Below are positions 1 through 7,549 of a stretch of 14,159 bases of DNA, one piece after another. The first letter of the stretch is position 1, and every line of letters begins with the position of its first letter. The position numbers and the translations under genes are program-made. Origin of the DNA: Beijerinckiaceae bacterium (GTDB lineage Bacteria > Pseudomonadota > Alphaproteobacteria > Rhizobiales > Beijerinckiaceae); the NCBI GenBank assembly GCA_027346205.1, contig DAIESR010000487.1, positions 1 to 14,159 on the forward strand, read 5' to 3'. Under the pieces are notes generated by a model, which saw nothing but the letters and a program-made list of their open reading frames with translations, was not told where the DNA came from and ran no database searches.

Positions 1-809
1 CGATGACCAGAGAGCAGTATGACGGCTTCGTCGCCGCGCTGATCGCCGGCGAGAAGACCGAGTTCAAGGAATGGGAGACCAACACGCCCTATTTCGATGG
101 CTGCCTGCCGATCGAAGTCATGGCCGAGCGCGGCGTCGAGACCTTGCGGCACGGGCCAATGAAACCCGTCGGCCTCACCAATCGGCATGCGCCGCAGGTC
201 AAACCCTATGCGGTCGTGCAATTGCGTCAGGACAATAAGCTGGGCACCCTTTACAATATGGTCGGATTCCAGACTAAGTTGAAACATGCCGCGCAAGTCG
301 AATTGTTCCGCAAGATCCCGGGGCTCGAGAATGCGCAATTTGCGAGGCTCGGCGGGCTGCACCGCAATTCCTATTTGAATTCGTCCAAGCTGCTCGATCC
401 GACCCTGCGGCTCAAGAGCACCCCGCGCCTGCGTTTCGCCGGCCAGATCACCGGCTGCGAAGGCTATGTCGAAAGCGCCGCCATCGGTCTCTTGGCTGGG
501 CGTTTCGCCGCGGCACAGCGGCTCGAAGAGGCGCCGGACCTACCGCCACCGACGACGGCCATCGGTTCACTTCTCCACCATATTACCGGCGGCCATCTCG
601 AAACGATCGAGGCAGGGCGCTCCTCGTTTCAGCCGATGAACGTCAATTTCGGTCTGTTTCCACCCTTGACCGGCAAGCTTGTTCCTGTGGATGGAAAGAG
701 GCTGCGCGGCCCCGAGAAGGCAGCGGCCAAGAAACACGCTCTCAGCGCCCGCGCTGCGAGCGATCTCGAAACCTGGCTGAGCGCCGCCACGCCGATCGCC
801 GCGGAATAG
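1..809 (+). CDS. trmFO: TrmFO, methylenetetrahydrofolate-tRNA-(uracil-5-)-methyltransferase, C-terminal part (5' end outside window)
   Basis: FAD- and folate-dependent enzyme that makes 5-methyluridine at position 54 in the T-loop of tRNA, in the cytoplasm. About 268 residues are in the window. Family hallmarks are [12 protein letters not shown] (about residue 33 of the visible part), a stretch ending [27 protein letters not shown], and the FAD-contacting segment [20 protein letters not shown] near residue 150. TrmFO proteins are about 450-480 residues, so the N-terminal dinucleotide-binding half lies upstream. The ATG at 3 corresponds to an internal position in homologs and is not the real start. 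The gene ends with TAG at 807-809. The next gene begins about 100 bases later on the same strand. Confidence 0.93.
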   Translation, partial: MTREQYDGFVAALIAGEKTEFKEWETNTPYFDGCLPIEVMAERGVETLRHGPMKPVGLTNRHAPQVKPYAVVQLRQDNKLGTLYNMVGFQTKLKHAAQVELFRKIPGLENAQFARLGGLHRNSYLNSSKLLDPTLRLKSTPRLRFAGQITGCEGYVESAAIGLLAGRFAAAQRLEEAPDLPPPTTAIGSLLHHITGGHLETIEAGRSSFQPMNVNFGLFPPLTGKLVPVDGKRLRGPEKAAAKKHALSARAASDLETWLSAATPIAAE

Positions 810-910
810 AGGGACCAGTGTTTCCACAGATAGTCTATTGACCGAGTCAGCGACCCGGCGCAAAAATTGCGTCATAACACGTCCGCAAGGCGGCGATCGA
901 CAGGTGAGCA

Positions 911-1741
911 ATGGCCGAAGAAACCTCAGTGCTCGTATTCGGGATGGACGAGCTGGCATCGGCCATCGCTCGCAAATTGCACCTTGATGGCCATGCCGTG
1001 GCCATGCATCAGCCGTCGCCGCCGACGGTCATCCGTCGCCGCATGGCCTTTGCCGACGCGTGGTACGAAGGCAGCGCGACTTTCGAAGGCGTCGAGGCGC
1101 GCCGCTCCGACAAGGCGAAGGATTTTCTCGCCGGCTTGCGGAGCGGCCAGTTCATTCCAATTCTCTGGCACAATTTCGACGAAGTGACCGAGCGCTGGCC
1201 CTGGGACGTGCTCGTCGATGCGCTGCCACCGAACGGTCGAGCCCGCCCCCCGCTGCGAAACCTCGCCGATCTCACGATTGGCGTCGGTCCTGGCTTTGTC
1301 GCTAGCGAGACCTGCGACATCGTCGTCGACACGCGCGCCGGCGACCCTGGCGCGGTGCTGCGCGCCGGCAGCATTGGCGAACCGCAAATGCCGCACGACG
1401 ATCCTTTTGCGGATGGCACGCTCGTTCCCACACCGGAGGGCGGCCTGTTTCAGGTCTCGCGCTTCATCGGTGAAAGAGTCGAGCCCGGCGATGTTCTGGG
1501 CTACGTCGGCTCGACCGCGATCACGGCGCCGACGGGAGGACGTCTGCGCGGGCTCGCGCGTGACGGCGCGTCCCTCGGCAAGGGGGCTCCTGCTGCGGAA
1601 ATCGCCTCCTCCCCCAGCGCCGAAGTCGTTGGCATTTGCAAACGCGACCGCCTGATTGCCCGTAGCGTTGCTTTCGTCATCGAAATGGAGCGTTCAGGCT
1701 GGGCGCCGATTTCCCTCGAAAGCCTGTTTCTAAAGCCCTGA
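911..1741 (+). CDS. YqeB/EF2563-family protein (molybdenum hydroxylase maturation-type accessory protein)
   Basis: 276 residues. What is visible: an N-terminal Rossmann-like strand and helix (VLVFGMDELASAIARKL, residues 7-23), then RRRMAFADAWYEG, a WDVLVDALPPNGR segment, the family-typical IGVGPGFVASETCDIVVDT, and a C-terminal barrel-sandwich-like region (VEPGDVLGYVGSTAITAPTGG, then LRGLARDG). This order matches the EF2563/YqeB family, which in other bacteria sits in selenium-dependent molybdenum hydroxylase clusters. Here no molybdenum enzyme is visible nearby, and the usual glycine-rich GAGDLASG loop reads FGMDELASA, so the nucleotide site may have diverged. The ATG at 911 follows an AGGTGAG ribosome site. 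A strong hairpin follows the stop, suggesting a one-gene unit. The family call is from memory; the substrate or partner is unknown. Confidence 0.65.
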   Translation: MAEETSVLVFGMDELASAIARKLHLDGHAVAMHQPSPPTVIRRRMAFADAWYEGSATFEGVEARRSDKAKDFLAGLRSGQFIPILWHNFDEVTERWPWDVLVDALPPNGRARPPLRNLADLTIGVGPGFVASETCDIVVDTRAGDPGAVLRAGSIGEPQMPHDDPFADGTLVPTPEGGLFQVSRFIGERVEPGDVLGYVGSTAITAPTGGRLRGLARDGASLGKGAPAAEIASSPSAEVVGICKRDRLIARSVAFVIEMERSGWAPISLESLFLKP

Positions 1742-1777
1742 CCGGATGGCGGCAGCCGCCCCGACCCGGCAATTGCC

Positions 1778-1826
1778 CGCCTGCGCTAACCTGGATGGCA
1801 GCGCAGGCGAATCATGCCATTATTTT
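1778..1826 (+). terminator. Hairpin terminator downstream of the YqeB-family gene
   Basis: Perfect 10-bp stem: CGCCTGCGCT at 1778-1787 pairs with AGCGCAGGCG at 1800-1809, with a 12-base loop. A T-rich stretch (TTATTTT) follows at about 1820-1826. It starts 37 bases after the 1741 stop and separates this gene from the mla operon. The T-run is not directly against the stem, so it is an imperfect intrinsic terminator. Confidence 0.55.
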
Positions 1827-1992
1827 GCCGTGAAGCGAACTCAACAGTACGCCTTTAAGGAATAAGATCCATTTTCTCACGCGCGCCGATGTCCGTCTGT
1901 ATCCCTGACTTGACGCCGACGCGATTTTTGCCGAACGCGCGAAGCAAAGAACGAGTCGCCGAGGGTCCGGCGGGCTCGGCCCGGATCTCGAT

Positions 1993-3129
1993 GTGATGCC
2001 GCAAGCGCCACGATTCTCCTGTGACTTCAACGAGGATGCCGTCCGCTTCAGCTTGGCCGGCCCTTGGACGATCGACAGCACGGCGGTGATCGAGCGCCAT
2101 GTCGCGTCTTTCCTCGCCAAGGCCGGCGGTGCAGCCCGGGCTGTGCTCGATCTCGGCGGCATAGACCGGCTCGACACCTCGGGTGCCTTGCTGATCGACC
2201 GGACACGCCAGGATCTCGACAGCCATGGCATCGACACACGCGTCGAGAACCTACGGCCCGAATATGAGATCCTTCTCGCCGAAGCGCATTATCGGACCTT
2301 TCCAACACCGCCCAGGCAGCGTCATTTCTATGGCCGCGAGATTCTCGCGGACATAGGCGAGAGCATCGTCAGCGCAGGCCGCGACGTGCTGCACGCTGTT
2401 TCTTTTCTCGGCGAAGTGGTCAGCGCTCTCGCGAAGACCTTGGCAAATCCGTCACGCTTTCGCGGCACTTCGCTTGTTTTCCATATCGAGACCTTCGCCT
2501 TTCGCAGCGTGCCGATCATCGCGTTGATCAATTTCCTCGTCGGCTGCATTATTGCGCAGCGCGGCATCTATCAATTGCAGCGGTTCGGCGCGACGACCTA
2601 TGCCGTCGATCTCATTGGCATTTTGACCCTGCGTGAACTCGGCGTGCTGCTCACATCGATCATGATCGCCGGCCGCTCCGGTTCGGCGATCACGGCCGAA
2701 CTCGGCTCGATGAAGATGCGCGAGGAGATCGACGCTCTGCATGTGATGGGCATGCGGCCGGTCGAAGTGCTGATCGTGCCGCGCCTGATCGCCTTGATGC
2801 TGAGCCTGCCGCTGCTCACTTTCATCGCCGATATCGCAGGCTTGTTCGGCGGCCTTCTCGTCGCCTGGGGCTATGGCGGCATCAGCCCCGAAAGCTTCAT
2901 GATCCGCTTGCAGAATTCAGTCGAGCTGAGCGATTTCTTCGTCGGCCTGATCAAGGCGCCTTTCATGGCGCTGGTCATCGGCCTTATCGCCTCGGTCGAG
3001 GGGCTCGCCGTCGAGGGCTCAGCTGAATCGCTCGGGCGCAAGGTTACGGCTTCGGTCGTCAAATCCATCTTCACCGTCATCGTGATCGACGGTGTCTTCG
3101 CAATGTTCTTTTCGGCGGTGAGGTTTTGA
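1993..3129 (+). CDS. mlaE: MlaE-type ABC transporter permease with N-terminal STAS domain
   Basis: Inner-membrane permease of an Mla-like (MCE) phospholipid transport system, 378 residues. Residues about 10-105 form a STAS domain (VLDLGGIDRLDTSGALL, with the DTSG serine at 63), so the MlaB-like subunit is fused to the permease. Residues about 115-378 are the MlaE domain, with hydrophobic segments around 172-190, 205-225, 258-290 and 355-375 and the conserved loop GRSGSAITAELGSMKM at 227-242, followed by EEIDALHVMGMRPVEVL. The start is GTG 1993 or the adjacent ATG 1996; an in-frame stop at 1906-1908 limits any upstream start. The stop overlaps the start of mlaF, indicating translational coupling. 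First gene of the operon. Confidence 0.92.
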   Translation: MMPQAPRFSCDFNEDAVRFSLAGPWTIDSTAVIERHVASFLAKAGGAARAVLDLGGIDRLDTSGALLIDRTRQDLDSHGIDTRVENLRPEYEILLAEAHYRTFPTPPRQRHFYGREILADIGESIVSAGRDVLHAVSFLGEVVSALAKTLANPSRFRGTSLVFHIETFAFRSVPIIALINFLVGCIIAQRGIYQLQRFGATTYAVDLIGILTLRELGVLLTSIMIAGRSGSAITAELGSMKMREEIDALHVMGMRPVEVLIVPRLIALMLSLPLLTFIADIAGLFGGLLVAWGYGGISPESFMIRLQNSVELSDFFVGLIKAPFMALVIGLIASVEGLAVEGSAESLGRKVTASVVKSIFTVIVIDGVFAMFFSAVRF

Positions 3130-4004
3130 AGGCGATGCGCGGCTTCTCCATCTCGGTCGATTCGGCATCCCTGCGGCCCGCCGCTGCGGCGCTGGAAATG
3201 GCCGGACAAGAACCGGCCGCCGCAGATCTGGCGATCAAGGTTCGCGACCTCGTCGTCGGCTTCGACCGGCAACTCGTGATGAACGGCCTTGATCTCGATG
3301 TCTATAAAGGCGAGGTGCTTGGCTTCGTCGGCGCATCGGGCATGGGCAAATCGGTGCTTATGCGGACGATCCTCGGGCTTATTCCGAAACGGCGCGGCAC
3401 GATCGAGGTGTTCGGCTCGGATCTCGACCATTTGAGCCCCGACGGGCGCGCCCGCATCGAGCAGCGTTTTGGCGTCATGTTCCAGCAAGGCGCTCTCTTT
3501 TCTGGGCTAACGGTCAAGCAGAACACCCAAGTGCCATTGCGCGAACATCTCAAAATCTCGGACCGGCTCGCCGACGAACTGGCAATGCTCAAGATCGCGC
3601 TGGTCGGCCTCAAGCCGGACGCGGCCGACAAATATCCGGCGGAATTGTCGGGCGGCATGATCAAGCGTGCAGCGCTCGCGCGCGCCTTGGCGCTCGATCC
3701 GGAACTCGTCTTTCTCGACGAGCCGACGTCGGGCCTCGATCCGATCGGCGCCGCAGAATTCGACGAATTGATTGCTACTTTGCAGAAAACCCTCGGGCTT
3801 ACGGTCTTCATGGTCACGCATGATCTCGACAGCCTGCATTCGATCTGCGACCGTGTCGCCGCCTTGGCAGATGGCAAAGTGATTGCCTCTGGCCCCATCG
3901 CGGCCATGCTCGCATGCGACCATCCTTGGGTGCGGTCCTATTTTCAGGGCGAGAGGGCGCGCCGTTTCGACTCCGCTGGCAATGGCGCGAGCGGCAAACC
4001 ATGA
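3126..4004 (+). CDS. mlaF: MlaF-type ABC transporter ATP-binding protein
   Basis: Cytoplasmic ATPase that powers the Mla-like lipid transporter together with the MlaE subunit. From the TTG at 3126 it is 292 residues: Walker A GASGMGKS 69-76, Q-loop glutamine 120, signature LSGG 174-177, Walker B VFLDEP 195-200, D-loop SGLDP, H-loop histidine 232. The MFQQGALFSGLTV segment after the Q-loop and the WVRSYFQG near the C-terminus are typical of MlaF rather than other ABC ATPases. The TTG overlaps the mlaE stop by 4 bases; the alternative ATG is at 3135. The first ~35 residues are poorly conserved in appearance, so the exact start is uncertain. Confidence 0.93.
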   Translation: MKAMRGFSISVDSASLRPAAAALEMAGQEPAAADLAIKVRDLVVGFDRQLVMNGLDLDVYKGEVLGFVGASGMGKSVLMRTILGLIPKRRGTIEVFGSDLDHLSPDGRARIEQRFGVMFQQGALFSGLTVKQNTQVPLREHLKISDRLADELAMLKIALVGLKPDAADKYPAELSGGMIKRAALARALALDPELVFLDEPTSGLDPIGAAEFDELIATLQKTLGLTVFMVTHDLDSLHSICDRVAALADGKVIASGPIAAMLACDHPWVRSYFQGERARRFDSAGNGASGKP

Positions 4005-4017
4005 TTGAAGAGACGAG

Positions 4018-4767
4018 ATGGAAACGCGTGCCAATTACGCCCTGATCGGGCTTTTCGCCCTCGCGGTCATCGCCTCGGGCTTCCTGTTCGTCTATTGGGT
4101 CTCCGGCACCGGCCGTTCGGCCAGCGAACAAACTTATAAGGTCATCTTCAAGGGCTCGGTCGCCGGCCTCGGGCGTGGCGGGTGGGTGTTGTTCAACGGC
4201 GTCCGGGTCGGCGAAGTCAAACAGATCGATCTTATCCCGCAAGATCCAGCGCATGTCGCAGCGCTGATCAGCGTCGATTCGCAGGTGCCGGTCCGCGTCG
4301 ATACCAAGGCGCGCCTCGAGTCAACGGGTCTCACGGGCGTTGCCTCCGTTGCGCTTTCCGGCGGCAACCCCAAAGCGGCGCCGCTCGGCAAGGGTCCAGA
4401 CGGCGGCCCCGGCGTGATCTATGCCGAACGCTCGGATTTCCAGGATCTGCTCGAAAGCGCGCGCCGGCTGGCGACCCAGGCCTCCGACCTCCTCGACAAG
4501 GGCAATAAGCTTCTCGACACCAACTCCGGTCCGATCACCAGTTCAGTGAAGAATGTCCAGAAATTCTCCGATGCGCTCGCCGCCAATTCCGACGGCATCA
4601 AGGCTTTCATGAGTTCGATGACGGAGGTCGGCAAGTCGGTCGGCCCGCTTTCAGCCAAGCTGTCGAAACTCGCGGATGACGCGGATGGCGTCGTGAAGGC
4701 CGTCGATCCAAACTCGGTGAAGCAGATCGTCACCGACATGGCAGCGCTTTCGGCCAAGCTCAATTAG
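4018..4767 (+). CDS. mlaD: MlaD-type MCE domain protein, ended early by an in-frame amber codon
   Basis: Periplasm-facing MCE protein anchored in the inner membrane, binding lipids for the Mla-like ABC transporter. 249 residues as read. The N-terminal anchor is at about 7-28 (ALIGLFALAVIASGFLFVYW), and the MCE domain at about 40-120 (YKVIFKGSVAGLGRGGWVLF, then GVRVGEVKQI, then ESTGLTGVASVALSGG). Residues from about 140 onward look helical (tether/coiled-coil part). The start ATG lies 13 bases after mlaF. The frame stops at TAG 4765-4767, right after LSAKLN, but stays open for 108 more codons carrying the expected family C-terminus, so this product is probably a truncation. The MCE domain and the anchor are intact. 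Confidence 0.85.
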   Translation: METRANYALIGLFALAVIASGFLFVYWVSGTGRSASEQTYKVIFKGSVAGLGRGGWVLFNGVRVGEVKQIDLIPQDPAHVAALISVDSQVPVRVDTKARLESTGLTGVASVALSGGNPKAAPLGKGPDGGPGVIYAERSDFQDLLESARRLATQASDLLDKGNKLLDTNSGPITSSVKNVQKFSDALAANSDGIKAFMSSMTEVGKSVGPLSAKLSKLADDADGVVKAVDPNSVKQIVTDMAALSAKLN

Positions 4768-5094
4768 GCGGCCGACAAGGTCGATGGTGTTCTGACCAAT
4801 CTCAACGGCTTTTTCGCCAGCGGCGATTCGAAAGGCGCCTTCGCAGAGGTCGCGGCGGCGGCGAAATCGATCCATAAGCTCGCCGATAATCTCGACGTGC
4901 GGACCAAGGAACTCACCGTCAATCTCAACCGCTTCGCCGGCTCGGGTCTGCGCCAATATGAGGCGCTCGCCGTCGACGGCCGCAAGACGCTCTCCGAAAT
5001 CAATCGGGCGGTCCGCTCGATCGAAGACAATCCCCAGCAGTTCCTGTTCGGCAAGAAACAGCAAATTCCCGAATATAGCAGCAGCAGCCGCTGA
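4768..5094 (+). pseudogene. mlaD: In-frame C-terminal remainder of mlaD after the amber codon
   Basis: The same reading frame continues directly from the TAG for 108 codons to a TGA at 5092-5094. It encodes AADKVDGVLTNLNGFFASGD, helical repeats, KTLSEINRAVRSIEDNPQQF, and ends FLFGKKQQIPEYSSSSR. The motif NPQ-FLFGK followed by PEY is characteristic of the C-terminus of alphaproteobacterial MlaD-like proteins, which are usually about 300-360 residues. With the amber decoded, the whole protein would be 358 residues. The piece may be silent, may be made by low-level readthrough, or the stop may be a sequence error (C-to-T of a CAG glutamine codon is the simplest change). An independent start is unlikely; the only internal candidate is the GTG at 4897. 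Confidence 0.8.
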
Positions 5095-5214
5095 GGCTCT
5101 GCTCCGAATTCTGACGAAGGCCGGTGGCGATTCCCATACTTTGCCTTAAAACCTGCTTGCGCATATTGCTGCTTGGCTCGCGCTGCGCACAGCCTGCCTC
5201 GTTGCCGGCTCATA

Positions 5215-5238
5215 GGGCAGGATTTCGGGCAGGATTTC
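5215..5238. repeat. Two tandem copies of a 12-base unit
   Basis: GGGCAGGATTTC occurs twice head to tail, at 5215-5226 and 5227-5238, in the spacer between mlaD and the lipoprotein gene. A third partial copy is not seen. Probably a small slippage duplication; no regulatory role can be shown. Confidence 0.85.
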
Positions 5239-5503
5239 AGTGGAATGGTCGTGATAAGCTTACGTCATGCCGCCAAAGTCGCATGAAGCGCCGTGGGATG
5301 AGGATCGGATAATGGCTGGGTCGCCGGAGGCCGCCCCCGTCTACTCGGAGTCGTGCGACGACCCGCGCGGAGGGGACGTGCCGCTTTCGCCAAGAATTGC
5401 GAATAGGAACGTTACGTCAGAGTTTAGGCACCCTCCCGGGACAAGCGGCAAAGACCCCAGCCGCGCGGCAGGCGAGGCGCACCATCCCCATGGCCCTCGG
5501 CCT

Positions 5504-6109
5504 TTGCGCCGGTCGCCGCGGTCTTGGCTGCGAAAGTTGTCGCTTCGACCCGGCCTGCGCTTAGCGCCGCCCTTATTTGCACTTCTCCTCACCGCCTGCG
5601 CGAGCACCCCGCCGACGACTTTCGATCTGGACCCCTCGGTGCAATTCGCGCATACGCGCGGTAGCCACGGCCAGCTTGCGGTCAATGAGCCGACCGCCAG
5701 CTTGCCGCTCGAGTCTCAGCGCATCGTCGTTCGCACCAGCGCTGGCACGATCGCCTATTTGAAGGGCGCCCAATGGGCAGCGAATTTGCCGAACCTGGTC
5801 CAGGATCGTCTCATTGGCGGCTTTGAAAAAGCCAATCTGCTGCGTGCCGTCGGTCGGCCCGGCCTCCTCGCCAACCGCAATCTGCACACGGATATTCAAC
5901 ATTTCGAGGTCGATCTCGGCAGCCAAAAAGCAATTATCGAGATCTATGCCCGTCTCGTGGCGAACGACGGAAGGGTTGTCGCCGATAAAATGTTCTCCGC
6001 TACAGCCCCGGCTGCCAACGACCACCCCGCAGTGATCGCGGCGGCGCTGAGCAAAGCCTTCGCCCAAGCTGTTCATGACATCGTGATCTGGGCTGCTCCT
6101 CGGGTCTGA
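5504..6109 (+). CDS. ABC-type transport auxiliary lipoprotein (PqiC/DUF330-like), partner of the Mla system
   Basis: Outer-membrane lipoprotein expected to work with the MlaD/E/F transporter. The lipobox LTAC has its cysteine at 5597-5599, preceded by the hydrophobic run LAPPLFALLL and a basic region. The mature part begins ASTPPTTFDLDPS and continues with RIVVRTSAGTIAYLKGAQWA, VQDRLIGGFEKANLLRAVGR and IEIYARLVANDGRVVADKMF, a pattern typical of this lipoprotein family. The frame is open back to an ATG at 5267 (also ATG 5312), but those starts would put about 95-110 residues before the lipobox. I therefore favour a TTG start at 5504 (201 residues) or 5537. Neither has a good ribosome site. It lies about 400 bases after the full mlaD frame, in the same direction. 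Confidence 0.75.
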   Translation: MRRSPRSWLRKLSLRPGLRLAPPLFALLLTACASTPPTTFDLDPSVQFAHTRGSHGQLAVNEPTASLPLESQRIVVRTSAGTIAYLKGAQWAANLPNLVQDRLIGGFEKANLLRAVGRPGLLANRNLHTDIQHFEVDLGSQKAIIEIYARLVANDGRVVADKMFSATAPAANDHPAVIAAALSKAFAQAVHDIVIWAAPRV

Positions 6110-6113
6110 GCGG

Positions 6114-6141
6114 CCGGGGACGGACGGTGAACCGTCCCCGG
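6114..6141 (+). terminator. GC-rich hairpin at the end of the mla operon
   Basis: CCGGGGACGG (6114-6123) pairs perfectly with CCGTCCCCGG (6132-6141) around an 8-base loop, starting 4 bases after the lipoprotein stop codon. No T-run follows, so it is either a weak or factor-assisted terminator, or an mRNA 3'-end stabilising structure. Confidence 0.5.
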
Positions 6142-6331
6142 CGCCGATCCATGGCTTCGGCCCGCGGCTAAATCAACCCGCCACAACCGCTCGCAGATTT
6201 CTCGACAAGCGATGGCCTTCCTCACAACGTCGCCGGATCATCTGCATTGCTTCTCCGCATCCGGATTGGGATTCGCGGACAGTCGGAGAGAAAAATTATT
6301 CGTTCCCTGCCCCGAAACGCGAAAATAGCAG

Positions 6332-6358
6332 TTGAACAGGCCGTAAACACGGTATCAT
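6332..6358 (+). promoter_or_regulatory. Possible sigma-70-like promoter of the DUF937 gene
   Basis: TTGAAC at 6332-6337 and TATCAT at 6353-6358 with a 15-base spacer (short of the ideal 17), about 58 bases before the start codon. The match is modest and was found by eye only. Confidence 0.25.
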
Positions 6359-6416
6359 GCGACGGTTTGGGGTTCCGACCACAAGCGGCCGCCCGCTGTG
6401 CCGAGGAGAACTCAGC

Positions 6417-7100
6417 ATGTTCAATCTCAGTGAAATTTTACAGAATGCGCAGGGCGGCAAGGCCGTCGAAAATCTCGCTCAGCAGTTCGGGATCACGCCT
6501 GACCAGGCTCAGGCCGCTGTTCACGCGCTGATTCCGGCCATTTCCGCCGGCCTCTCGCAAAAAGCCGCGCAGCCCAATGCACTCGGCAGCATCATCTCGG
6601 CCATTCAGGATGCCGATCTTCAAGCGTCTTTCTCGAATCCGGACGCAGCGCAATCGGACAGCGCGGTTCAAAAGGGCAATGACATTATCGGGAACCTCTT
6701 CGGATCGAGCCATATCGCAAATCAGATTGCGCAACAGGCATCAGGCGTGACCGGCCTGCGGCCCGATCTCCTCGTCCAAATGCTGCCCGTGGTTGTCTCG
6801 ATCGCGCTCGGCGGCTTCGCACAATCGCTGCAAAATCAGGGATTGGGCGGCGCCATCGGGCAGTTGACTGGAGCTGCCATGCAAGGCGGTTTCGGCAGCC
6901 CGGCTGGCAGCGGCATTTTCGGCATGCTGACCAGCTTCCTCGGCAACCTCTTCGGCACCCCCAAGACGGACGAACCGTCCTCCTCCCAAGGCGTGCTCGA
7001 CAAGCTCACGCAAATGTTCCAGTCCGGCAATCTACCGACCGAGATAACCCAATCTGGTCTCGAAGATCAGATCGGCAAGATTCTCGGCGGCAAGCCCTGA
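6417..7100 (+). CDS. DUF937 domain protein
   Basis: 227 residues of unknown function. Two DUF937-like segments are visible: residues about 15-50 (AVENLAQQFGITPDQAQAAV, then HALIPAISAGLSQKA) and about 85-140 (KGNDIIGNLFGSSHIANQIA, then TGLRPDLLVQMLPVVVSIAL). The G-x-x-I-I-x-x-L-F-G and TGL...LLPVV patterns are typical of the family. Glycine-rich linkers follow (142-180), then a short amphipathic tail (VLDKLTQMFQSG). There is no signal peptide. The start at ATG 6417 is chosen because GAGGAG stands just upstream (6403-6408); the frame is open back to 6357, but that extension is not protein-like. Stand-alone gene, no functional partner evident. Confidence 0.8.
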   Translation: MFNLSEILQNAQGGKAVENLAQQFGITPDQAQAAVHALIPAISAGLSQKAAQPNALGSIISAIQDADLQASFSNPDAAQSDSAVQKGNDIIGNLFGSSHIANQIAQQASGVTGLRPDLLVQMLPVVVSIALGGFAQSLQNQGLGGAIGQLTGAAMQGGFGSPAGSGIFGMLTSFLGNLFGTPKTDEPSSSQGVLDKLTQMFQSGNLPTEITQSGLEDQIGKILGGKP

Positions 7101-7140
7101 TCATTGCACCGTGGGCGGAACTGGATCAGCGCCGCCAAAG

Positions 7141-7177
7141 CCACCCCCAGAAGAGCCAGTCGCTTTTTCCGGGGTGG
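7141..7177. terminator. Hairpin downstream of the DUF937 gene
   Basis: CCACCCC (7141-7147) pairs with GGGGTGG (7171-7177); part of the 23-base interior (GAAGAGC with GCTTTTTC) can extend the stem with a mismatch. It lies 40 bases after the stop. No T-run follows on the + strand, so its terminator role is tentative. Confidence 0.35.
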
Positions 7178-7210
7178 ATCATATGCTTATGCAACCGTCG
7201 GCGGCGTGCT

Positions 7211-7228
7211 GTAAAATAATCGTTTTAC
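7211..7228 (-). terminator. Short inverted repeat downstream of the Flp pilin gene
   Basis: GTAAAA (7211-7216) and TTTTAC (7223-7228) form a 6-bp stem with a 6-base loop, 9 bases past the pilin stop codon on the - strand. AT-rich and weak; it could be the pilin gene's 3' end or chance. Confidence 0.3.
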
Positions 7229-7237
7229 GCCAGTCGA

Positions 7238-7402
7238 TCAGCTCAAATTGGATGATAAGGGGCCATAAAATTTAGATTGAATCGCAATACCGATCGCGCG
7301 AGCGCCACCAACGATCGCCACGGAGATCAATGCGGCGATGAATGCATATTCGATCGCCGTCGCAGCATTTTTGTCGCACAGGAATTGCTTGAAGAGCCCC
7401 AT
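7238..7402 (-). CDS. flp: Flp-family type IVb pilin
   Basis: 54 residues. The sequence begins MGLFKQFLCDKNAATAIEYA, followed by the hydrophobic helix FIAALISVAIVGGARAIGIA and the short tail IQSKFYGPLSSNLS. The prepilin-peptidase site fits the Flp pattern: cleavage after Ala13 would leave Glu18-Tyr19 at mature positions 5-6. The length matches Flp pilins (about 50-70). The ATG at 7402-7400 is preceded by GGAGGCGG, a strong ribosome site; the longer frame upstream is not protein-like. No tad/cpa assembly genes are in the window, so secretion would depend on machinery elsewhere. An upstream AT-rich stretch (7430-7460) may hold its promoter. Confidence 0.9.
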   Translation of the reverse strand: MGLFKQFLCDKNAATAIEYAFIAALISVAIVGGARAIGIAIQSKFYGPLSSNLS

Positions 7403-7549
7403 ATCCGCCTCCGCCTTTGTTTTGTACGAGACGGATGGAAGAATAGTTAACTCATCTTCGCAAACGGACTGGCACCCTCCGGTTTCACCATTCCGCCAAT
7501 GCGACGTCCTGCTGTGAGCCTTGTCCAGATGGGTCGGAAGTTTGCTTCC

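Larger units (their letters stand above)
6110..6416. other. Intergenic region between the mla operon and the DUF937 gene
   Basis: About 307 bases with no convincing gene. It holds a hairpin just after the lipoprotein stop (6114-6141) and an AT-richer stretch (about 6285-6360) that probably contains the promoter of the DUF937 gene. Short frames crossing it look like chance frames. Confidence 0.6.

Noticed and set aside
926..1431. Antisense frames of 156 and 140 codons
   Set aside because: Shadows of the YqeB-family gene, which has a ribosome site and family motifs.
2871..3907. Two overlapping long - strand frames (205 and 201 codons)
   Set aside because: Opposite mlaE and mlaF coding sequence; typical antisense shadows of high-GC genes.
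4765..4767. Amber as pyrrolysine codon or programmed recoding signal
   Set aside because: TAG ends trmFO in the same window, no structure typical of recoding is evident, and pyrrolysine is not expected in this protein family.
4897..5094. Separate 65-residue protein starting at GTG 4897
   Set aside because: It is in the same frame as mlaD and forms its C-terminal end; better explained as the tail beyond the amber codon than as an own gene.
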